Source: Gemmatimonadota bacterium (lineage in GTDB: Bacteria; Gemmatimonadota; Gemmatimonadetes; Longimicrobiales; Gaopeijiaceae). From it: a stretch of DNA of 64,000 nt. The position numbers and the translations under genes are program-made. Under the pieces are notes generated by a model. It made no database searches. It was not told where the DNA came from and saw only the letters and a list, made by a program, of their open reading frames with translations. The stretch lies in assembly GCA_022827345.1 (NCBI GenBank), contig JAJDTB010000024.1, positions 55,608 to 119,607 on the forward strand, read 5' to 3'. Within the stretch, counting starts at the first letter, position 1. Each line of letters starts with the position of its first letter. Below are positions 48,740-55,866 of the stretch, in pieces.

Positions 48740-51033
48740 CAGGTGGCCGGGTCGTCCAGAAGCGCCCTGGCCAGCTCGCTGGCCTTGCGGGGGTCCGCCT
48801 TGCCCCGGGTTTGCTTCATGACCCCGCCGACGAAAAACCCGAGCAGGCCGCGCTGCCCTTTGCGATAGGCGGCGGCCTTCTCGGGGTGTTCATTGATCAG
48901 GCGGTCGAGCATGGTCCGCAGCGCACCCTCGTCGCCGATCTCCTCGAGGTCCAGTCCCGCCCTCGCCTCGTGCAGCGAGCCGCCGCGCAGCAGCAGTGCC
49001 GCCATGACCTTGCGTGCCTGCCGGTGCGACAGATCGCCTTCGTCCACCGCTTCTGCAAGGTCGGCGAGCGCCGAGGGCTCCAGCCGCGAGAGATCGCTGC
49101 CGCCCTCGCCGCCCAGCAGCCTTGTGATTTCATTCACAAGCCATGAGGCGATCGAGTCGGCGCCCTCCACGTACTCGGCGCGCGCGGCGAGGAAGACCTC
49201 ACGCAGATCGTGGGCCCGAACCAGGACCGCCGCCGCCGCCTCCGACGCGCCCAGCGACACCAGGTCGCCGAACAGGCTCCGCTCCGCCTCCGTGCGCAGC
49301 GTGTCGATCGGCCGGGTCCGCGCGGCACCGGAGGCAGCCCTGGCGGCGGCCCCGGACCTCCCGGTCTCCCTGGCGGGACCATCCTCCCGCACCCGGGCCC
49401 ACCCGTCGCGAAGCGTCACCGTGCGGTTGAAGACGAGCCGTCCATCACGGCTGTCCGGGTCCGCGAAGAAGTACCCCAGCCGCTCGAACTGGTAGTGGGC
49501 TCCCGGCCCGGTCCCGGCGGCCCCGGGCTCGACCAGCGCGTCCTTCACAACCTTCTCCGATCCCGGATTCAACGCGCCGACCAGATCGTCCAGCGGCGGT
49601 TCCGGAACGGCGAAGAGCCGGTCGTAGAGCCTCACCTCCGCCCTCACCGCGCTGCCCGGCTCCAGCCACTGGATGGCGCCCCGTACCCGCCGGCCCCGGG
49701 GGGCAACCCCGCCCCGCGTGGAGGGATCGACCGTGCAGTGCAGTTCCGTCACGCGTCCGCCCGCGTCCTTCACCACCTCGTTGCAACGGATCACGTACGC
49801 GTACTTCAGCCGCACCTCGCCCCCGGGCGCGAGGCGGCGGAAGCCGGGCGGGGGCGTCTCCGCGAAATCGGCGCGATCGATGAATACCTCCCGGCGGAAC
49901 GGCAGCTCCCGCGTCCCGGACTGGCCACCGTCGGAAGGGAATCGCGGCGCGGTAAAGGTCTCGCTTGCGTCCTCCGGGTAGTTGGTGAGCACCACCTTCA
50001 GGGGATCGAGGACGCCGAACGCCCGCGGAGCCTTCTCGTTCAGGTCGTCGCGAATCGCGAACTCCAGCTTGGCCATGTCGACCCGCGACTGGGCCCTGGC
50101 CACGCCCACCATGTCGCACATCGTCCGGATCGCCTCGGGCGTCACTCCGCGCCGGCGCAGCCCGGCGAGCGTGGGCATGCGCGGATCGTCCCATCCCCTG
50201 ACGTGGCCCCCCTCCACCAGCGGCCGCAGCTTGCTCTTGCTGGTGATGACGTAGTCGAGGATCAGGGGCGCGAACTCGGTCTGTTCGGGGCGGGGAGCCG
50301 GGGCATCGACATGCACCAGCAGCCAGTCGTAGATCTCGCGGTTGTTTTCGAACTCGAGGGTGCAGAGCGAGTGCGTCACCCGCTCCAGCGAATCCGACAG
50401 GCAGTGCGCGAAGTCGTACATGGGATAGATCGGCCAGTCGTCTCCGTGCCGGTAGTGGCTCGCGTGGCGGATGCGGTAGAGGATGGGGTCGCGCATCACC
50501 ATGTTCCGGTGGGCCATGTCGATCTTCGCCCTGAGGACGTGGCTGCCGTCAGGGAACTCGCCCGCGCGCATGCGCCGGAAGAGGCCGCGGTTCTCTTCCA
50601 GGGAGCGATCCCGGAAGGGGCTGTTCACGCCGGGCCGCGTGACCGAGCCCCGCCGGTCCCGAATCTCGGCTTCGGTCGAGGAGTCGACGTAGGCGAGCCC
50701 CTTGTCGATGAGCACCATCGCGTAGGCGTAGAGCTGCTCGAAGTAGTCCGACGCGTGGTAGAGGTGCTCGCCCCAGTCGAAGCCGAGCCAGCGGATGTCC
50801 CGCTTCATGGCCTCGACGTATTCTTCCTTCTCGGTATCCGGATTGGTGTCGTCGAGCCGGAGGTGGCAGCGCCCACCCGGGTGCTCGGCGGCGATCCCGA
50901 AGTTGAGGCAGAGCGACTTCGCGTGGCCGATGTGCAGGAAGCCGTTGGGCTCGGGAGGGAACCGGGTGACCACCCGGCCGCCGTATTTTCCGGTCTCCAG
51001 ATCCCGCGAAACCATGTTTCTGATGAAGTCCAT
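48739..51033 (-). CDS. glnS: Glutaminyl-tRNA synthetase with C-terminal YqeY-like domain
   Basis: Charges tRNA-Gln directly. The 764-residue protein contains the class I catalytic core (HIGH-type PPEPNGFLHIGHAKSLCLNF; KMSKS-type VITSKSKL), the anticodon-binding beta-barrels (residues about 340-555) and, after a linker of Ala/Gly/Arg, a C-terminal YqeY/GatB-tail-like helical domain (about 575-764: SWLVNEITRLLGG, SHRQARKVMAALLLRG, KGQRGLLGFFVGGVMKQTRG). This fusion is known from Deinococcus, where the tail improves tRNA-Gln binding. E. coli GlnRS is about 555 residues. ATG 51033 has GAGGG eight bases upstream; GTG 51048 is an alternative. The presence of GlnRS implies that Gln-tRNA need not be made by transamidation. 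Confidence 0.96.
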   Translation of the reverse strand: MDFIRNMVSRDLETGKYGGRVVTRFPPEPNGFLHIGHAKSLCLNFGIAAEHPGGRCHLRLDDTNPDTEKEEYVEAMKRDIRWLGFDWGEHLYHASDYFEQLYAYAMVLIDKGLAYVDSSTEAEIRDRRGSVTRPGVNSPFRDRSLEENRGLFRRMRAGEFPDGSHVLRAKIDMAHRNMVMRDPILYRIRHASHYRHGDDWPIYPMYDFAHCLSDSLERVTHSLCTLEFENNREIYDWLLVHVDAPAPRPEQTEFAPLILDYVITSKSKLRPLVEGGHVRGWDDPRMPTLAGLRRRGVTPEAIRTMCDMVGVARAQSRVDMAKLEFAIRDDLNEKAPRAFGVLDPLKVVLTNYPEDASETFTAPRFPSDGGQSGTRELPFRREVFIDRADFAETPPPGFRRLAPGGEVRLKYAYVIRCNEVVKDAGGRVTELHCTVDPSTRGGVAPRGRRVRGAIQWLEPGSAVRAEVRLYDRLFAVPEPPLDDLVGALNPGSEKVVKDALVEPGAAGTGPGAHYQFERLGYFFADPDSRDGRLVFNRTVTLRDGWARVREDGPARETGRSGAAARAASGAARTRPIDTLRTEAERSLFGDLVSLGASEAAAAVLVRAHDLREVFLAARAEYVEGADSIASWLVNEITRLLGGEGGSDLSRLEPSALADLAEAVDEGDLSHRQARKVMAALLLRGGSLHEARAGLDLEEIGDEGALRTMLDRLINEHPEKAAAYRKGQRGLLGFFVGGVMKQTRGKADPRKASELARALLDDPAT

Positions 51034-51164
51034 GGCATCAACCCTCACACGTCGGGTTGCACGGCGTCAACAGCCGGCCACGGTCTGGCGTGAACCACGC
51101 CGCATGGGTAGGCTTCGAGCCGGCAGACAGGTATCCCTGCAAACCGGTACAAGGAGTGATTCCG

Positions 51165-53015
51165 ATGTCTCGCAGGTCGATCTCAACCAGCGCTTTGTCG
51201 CTCTGTGCCGCCATCGCGTTCGCGTCCGGCGCGGAGGCCCAGCGCACCCAGAAACCGGTCCTTCACGGCAAGGACTGGATGGCGATCACAGGCAAGCCCC
51301 TCGGCGCCACCGCCGGGGCGATGATGTTCCTCAAGGGCGGCAACGCGGTCGACGCGGCGGCGGCCATGCTGGGCGCCACCGCCACGATGTGGGACGTGCT
51401 GGGCTGGGGCGGCGAGACCCAGGCCCTGATCTACAATCCGGGCACCGGCAAGGTCATCGGCGTCAACGCCCTCGGCGCGGCGCCCACCGGGGCGACTCCG
51501 GGGTTCTTCCGGGAGCAGGGGATGGAAATCCCTCCCGCCTACGGCCCGCTCGCGGCGGTCACTCCAGGCACACCCGGGGGACTGATGGTGATGGTCGCCG
51601 AGTACGGGCGCCTCAGCCTGGCCGACGTGCTCGCGCCGTCGATCGACATGGCCCGCGGCTACCCGATCGAGGCGCAGGCGGCAAACTCGATCGAGCGCGA
51701 GAAGGAGCGCATGGCGGAGTGGCCGTACTCGAAAGCCGTCTTCCTGCCGCACTACGGGGAAGAGCGCGCGGCGCCGGCCGCCGGCGAGCTGTTCGTTCAG
51801 GAGGACCTGGCCCGCACCCTCGAGATGCTGGTCGAGACGGAGGCCGAGGCACTCGCCGCCGGGGCGTCGCGCCGCGATGCGATCATGGCGGCCTACGACC
51901 GCTTCTACCGAGGCGACATCGCCGAGGAGTTCGTGCGGGGCTCGCGGGAACAGGGCGGCCTTCACACCCTCGCCGATCTCGCCGACTGGGAAGTCTACCT
52001 CGAAGAGCCCGTCAGCACCTCCTACAACGGCATCGACGTCTACAAGCTCACCACCTGGGTCCAGGGCCCGGTCCTGCTCCAGGCGCTGAACATCCTCGAG
52101 GGGCTGGATGTCGGCTCCATGGGCTACAACTCCACCCGCTACATCCACGCCGTCTACCAGGCCATGAACCTGGCGTTCGCCGACCGCGACTTCTACTACG
52201 GCGACCCCTACTACCCGCCCGAAGAGCCCATCGAGGGCCTGCTCTCGAAGGAGTACGCCGCGTCCAGGGCGGCGCAGATCGACTGGGACATGAACGATCC
52301 CGATGTGTTGCCCGGCGATCCCTACCCCTACCAGGGGGGCACGAACCCCTTCCAGCACCTGATCGAGGGATGGCATGCCGATCCCATCGCGACCCCCGAT
52401 GATCCCGCGATGGACTTCGAGGAGGCCTTCTACGCGGGCACCACCTCCATCCAGGCCGCGGACGCCGACGGCTGGGTCGTGTCGGTCACGCCCTCCGGTG
52501 GCTGGATCCCCGCCGTGATCGCGGGCCGCACCGGCATCGGCATGAGCCAGCGCATGCAGAGCTTCGTGCTCGACGAGCGGGCCGGTCCCTACAACGTCGT
52601 CGAGCCCGGCAAGCGGCCGCGCGCCACCCTCACCCCGTCGCTGGCCCTCAAGGACGGCGCCCCGTACCTCTCGTTCGCGGTGCAGGGCGGAGACGGGCAG
52701 GACCAGAACCTGCTCCAGTTCTTCCTGAACATCGTCGAGTTCGGCATGGACGTTCAGCAGGCGGCCGAGGCGGCCAACTTCAACAGCTACCAGATGCGCA
52801 GCTCCTTCGGGGCGCATGAATCGCAGCCGGGACGCCTGCTCCTCAACGACGCCGTGCCGGGCTGGGTCCGCGCCGAACTCCAGCAGATGGGGTACGACCT
52901 GACCTTCGCGCCGCGCACATCCGGCCCGATCAACGCCATCTTCTTCGACGCCGCCACCGGAACGATGTGGGGCGGTGCCAGCAACCACGGGGAGGACTAC
53001 GGGATCGCGTGGTGA
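51165..53015 (+). CDS. Gamma-glutamyltransferase-family protein, divergent
   Basis: Ntn-hydrolase homologue of 616 residues with a cleavable signal (SLCAAIAFASGAEA). It keeps LKGGNAVDAAAAMLGATATM and PGTPGGLMVMVAEYG. At the predicted processing site the sequence is GTTSIQAADADGWVVSVTPS (about residue 425), with T-T-S instead of the T-T-H of the ggt at 45844. The nucleophile Thr is still present. SGGWIPAVIAGRTGIGMSQR replaces the usual small-subunit start. The protein may process different gamma-glutamyl compounds, or be a cephalosporin-acylase-like relative. ATG 51165 has AAGGAG eight bases upstream. Its stop overlaps the hydrolase gene (GTGA). Confidence 0.88.
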   Translation: MSRRSISTSALSLCAAIAFASGAEAQRTQKPVLHGKDWMAITGKPLGATAGAMMFLKGGNAVDAAAAMLGATATMWDVLGWGGETQALIYNPGTGKVIGVNALGAAPTGATPGFFREQGMEIPPAYGPLAAVTPGTPGGLMVMVAEYGRLSLADVLAPSIDMARGYPIEAQAANSIEREKERMAEWPYSKAVFLPHYGEERAAPAAGELFVQEDLARTLEMLVETEAEALAAGASRRDAIMAAYDRFYRGDIAEEFVRGSREQGGLHTLADLADWEVYLEEPVSTSYNGIDVYKLTTWVQGPVLLQALNILEGLDVGSMGYNSTRYIHAVYQAMNLAFADRDFYYGDPYYPPEEPIEGLLSKEYAASRAAQIDWDMNDPDVLPGDPYPYQGGTNPFQHLIEGWHADPIATPDDPAMDFEEAFYAGTTSIQAADADGWVVSVTPSGGWIPAVIAGRTGIGMSQRMQSFVLDERAGPYNVVEPGKRPRATLTPSLALKDGAPYLSFAVQGGDGQDQNLLQFFLNIVEFGMDVQQAAEAANFNSYQMRSSFGAHESQPGRLLLNDAVPGWVRAELQQMGYDLTFAPRTSGPINAIFFDAATGTMWGGASNHGEDYGIAW

Positions 53016-53746
53016 ATGGGGGAGGGGAGGGCGGCGCCGGCAGCCACGGCGGCCGCATCACGATCGAGGGGGAGGGGCATCCGCCCGTCTCGGGGATGAT
53101 GGTCGGCGCACCCGACGCGGCGGCCCTGCTCGTGCTTGGCCACGGTGCCGGCGCGCCGATGACCCACCCGTTCATGGAGGCGCTGGCCACGGCGCTCGCG
53201 GCGGAGGGGATCTCCACGCTGCGCTACAACTTCGCCTACATGGAGGCGGGACGCCGCCGCCCCGATCACCTCCGCAAACTTCTCGCCGTCGCGGCGTCGG
53301 CGCTGCGGGCCGGCAGGGAGTGCGCGCAGGGGCTGCCGCTCTTCGCCGGAGGCAAGTCGATGGGCGGAAGGATGACATCGACGCTGGTGGCGCAATCGGC
53401 CGGCTCGTCCGCTGACCGGACCCCGGCGGGGCTCGTTTTCTTCGGCTTCCCCCTTCACGCCCCAGGGCGCCGCGGCACCGAGCGGGGCGAACACCTCGCG
53501 CAAGTGCCGTGTCCGATGCTGTTTCACCAGGGCACCCGGGACCGGCTGGCGGACCTGGACCTCCTGCGCCCCCTCCTCGAAGGGCTGGGCCCCCGGGCCA
53601 CCCTGCACGTCGTGGACGGCGGCGACCATTCACTCGGCATGCTCAAGCGGTCGGGCCGCTCGCTGGACGACGTGCTCGCAGATGTCGCTCGCGTCACGCG
53701 GCAGTGGATCGACCGCGTCCCGCATTCCGCGGACGGGGACCGGTGA
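53012..53746 (+). CDS. Alpha/beta hydrolase (dienelactone/TEX30-like)
   Basis: The 244-residue soluble alpha/beta hydrolase has oxyanion/first-loop LVLGHGAGAPMTHPFM, the nucleophile elbow GKSMGGRM (Ser about residue 117), the acid in FHQGTRDRLADL, and the catalytic His in DGGDHSLGML. A short His/Gly-rich N-terminus precedes it. The substrate is unknown. GTG 53012 overlaps the gamma-glutamyltransferase stop, and the TGA overlaps the M3 peptidase GTG. A three-gene coupled unit is likely: exported transferase, hydrolase, oligopeptidase, consistent with peptide or glutathione-derivative catabolism. Confidence 0.85.
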   Translation: MNGGGEGGAGSHGGRITIEGEGHPPVSGMMVGAPDAAALLVLGHGAGAPMTHPFMEALATALAAEGISTLRYNFAYMEAGRRRPDHLRKLLAVAASALRAGRECAQGLPLFAGGKSMGGRMTSTLVAQSAGSSADRTPAGLVFFGFPLHAPGRRGTERGEHLAQVPCPMLFHQGTRDRLADLDLLRPLLEGLGPRATLHVVDGGDHSLGMLKRSGRSLDDVLADVARVTRQWIDRVPHSADGDR

Positions 53747-55773
53747 GCCGCGCCTCCAACCCCCTCCTCGACCGGAGCTTCCCGATCCCCTTCGACCGGA
53801 TCACCCCGGCCGATGTGGTCCCCGCCGTAACCGAAGCGATCGCGCGGGCCCAAGGTCGCGTCGAAGACCTGGGCTCGGAGAGCGGCGGCGCCTGCGCCGA
53901 TGTCCTGGGGGAGCTCGACAAGGCGACGCGGGAGGTGTCCCTGACCTGGGGGCCGGTATCCCACCTGAGCAACGTGGCGTCCACCCCGGAGCTGCGCGAG
54001 GCGCACGCCGAAGCACTTCCGGAGATCACCCGCTTCGCCAGCCGTCTGCACCACCACGAGGGGCTGTTCCGGCGGCTGCGCGAGTTCTCGGAATCGCATG
54101 AGGGCCGTACGCTGACCGGTCTCCGCAGACGGCACCTCGACCGAACCCTGAAGGACTTTCGCCGGGCCGGGGCCGACCTCGGTCCCGACGACAAGCAGGC
54201 CCTGGAGAAGCTGCAGGTCGAGCTCGCCGACCTGAGCCGCAGGTTCGAGGAGAACCTTCTCGACGAGACCTCCGCCTTCAAGAAGGTGATTCGGAGCGCC
54301 GGCGACCTGGCCGGGCTCCCCGCGACCGCAATGGAGCGCGCCGCCCAGCTCGCCGCCCATGCGGGGGAGGAGGGCTGGCTGGTCACCCTCGACATGCCGA
54401 GCGTTCAGGCCGTGCTCCAGCACGCCGACGACCGCGGTCTGCGCCGCGAGATCCACAGCGCCTACCTCGACCGCTGCACCTCCGGCGAACGGGACAACGG
54501 CCCACTGATCAGCCGCATCCTCGAGATCCGGCGCCAGCTCGCGGCGATCCTCGGCTACGACGACTTCCCGGACTACCGCCTCGAAACGCTCATGGCCGGC
54601 TCGGGTGGCCGCGTCCGCGGCTTCCTCGACGACCTCATCCGTGGAACGCGGCCCTTCCACGACCGCGACACCGCCGATCTGGAAGCCCGCGCCCGCGGGG
54701 CCGGGCTCGGCGGCCTGGAGCCCTGGGACGTCTCCTACCTGATGGAGAAGATCCGCAAGGAGCGTTTCGACGTCGACGACGAGATGCTGCGGCCGTGGTT
54801 CCCCCTCGACGAGGTCCAGGCGGGGCTCTTCGAGATCGCGAATCGCCTCTTCGGACTCTCCGTGCAGCGGGTCGACAACCCCGCCGTATGGCACCCCGAC
54901 GCCGGTTTCTTCGAGGTCCGTGACGAGGCGGGCGTCCACCTCGGGTCCTTCTACACGGACTGGTTCCCGCGCGACACCAAGCGCCAGGGCGCATGGATGG
55001 ACAGCCTCGTCTCCGGCGGTCCGTCCGCGAGCGGCGGCTTCGGCCCCCACCTGGCCTTCATCGGCGGCAACTTCACCCCGCCCACCCCCTCCCGCCCGTC
55101 GCTGCTGACCCACCGCGAGGTCTGCACCCTCTTTCATGAGTTCGGCCACCTCCTCCACCACACCTGCTCCCGGGTCGAAATCCCCGAGCGCGGCGGCGTG
55201 AACGTCGCCTGGGACTGGGTCGAGGTCCCCTCGCAGATCATGGAGAACTGGTGCTGGCAGCGAGAGGCGCTCGACCTCTTCGCGCGCCACTACGAAACCC
55301 GCGAGCCGCTCCCCGACGAGCTGCTTCAGCGCCTTCTGGCGGCCCGGCGGTTCATGGGCGGCTGGCTGCAGATGCGGCAGCTCTCCTTCGCGAACCTCGA
55401 CCTGGAGCTGCACCGCACCTACGGCGGCGACGGCCCGGTCATGGATTACGCCGCGCGCACCCTGCGCCCCTTCGTCCCCTCGGACCGCTTCGTCGAGCGG
55501 CATATCCTGCCCTCCTTCGCCCACCTCTTCGCGGGCGGATACGCGTCGGCCTACTACTCCTACATCTGGTCCGAGACGCTGGAGGCGGACGCCTTCTCGC
55601 GGTTCGAGCGGGAAGGATTGCTGGATCCGGCGGTCGGCCGCGCCTTCAGGGACTGCATCCTCGCCCGGGGCGACAGCCGCGACGCGGACGAACTCTTCCG
55701 CGACTTCATGGGGCGCGATCCCGACCCGACCGCGCTGATCCGCCGGAATCTGGGTTCGCCGCCTCAACCATGA
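53743..55773 (+). CDS. M3-family metallopeptidase (oligopeptidase A/Dcp type)
   Basis: Zinc oligopeptidase that degrades short peptides in the cytoplasm. The 676-residue protein has HEFGHLLHH in TLFHEFGHLLHHTCSRVEIP (about residues 463-471), a downstream Glu in WDWVEVPSQIMENWCW, and the family's LGSFYTDWFPRDTKRQGAWM and GYASAYYSYIWSETLEADAF. OpdA and Dcp are about 680 residues, so the length is normal. GTG 53743 overlaps the hydrolase stop (GTGA). There is no signal peptide, so it probably finishes off peptides imported after cleavage outside. The stop codon forms part of a short palindrome. Confidence 0.93.
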   Translation: MSRASNPLLDRSFPIPFDRITPADVVPAVTEAIARAQGRVEDLGSESGGACADVLGELDKATREVSLTWGPVSHLSNVASTPELREAHAEALPEITRFASRLHHHEGLFRRLREFSESHEGRTLTGLRRRHLDRTLKDFRRAGADLGPDDKQALEKLQVELADLSRRFEENLLDETSAFKKVIRSAGDLAGLPATAMERAAQLAAHAGEEGWLVTLDMPSVQAVLQHADDRGLRREIHSAYLDRCTSGERDNGPLISRILEIRRQLAAILGYDDFPDYRLETLMAGSGGRVRGFLDDLIRGTRPFHDRDTADLEARARGAGLGGLEPWDVSYLMEKIRKERFDVDDEMLRPWFPLDEVQAGLFEIANRLFGLSVQRVDNPAVWHPDAGFFEVRDEAGVHLGSFYTDWFPRDTKRQGAWMDSLVSGGPSASGGFGPHLAFIGGNFTPPTPSRPSLLTHREVCTLFHEFGHLLHHTCSRVEIPERGGVNVAWDWVEVPSQIMENWCWQREALDLFARHYETREPLPDELLQRLLAARRFMGGWLQMRQLSFANLDLELHRTYGGDGPVMDYAARTLRPFVPSDRFVERHILPSFAHLFAGGYASAYYSYIWSETLEADAFSRFEREGLLDPAVGRAFRDCILARGDSRDADELFRDFMGRDPDPTALIRRNLGSPPQP

Positions 55774-55866
55774 CGTAACGTCAGGGTAGCTTCGCGCGCC
55801 GCAACCCGGGCCCCGGCCCGCCGCCCGCCACCCGCACGTAGCGTCCGACAACCCCGGCCGACCCCG

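Noticed and set aside
48897..51093. Plus-strand open frames across glnS
   Set aside because: They are compositional shadows of the glnS codons on the other strand; no motif or signal is present.
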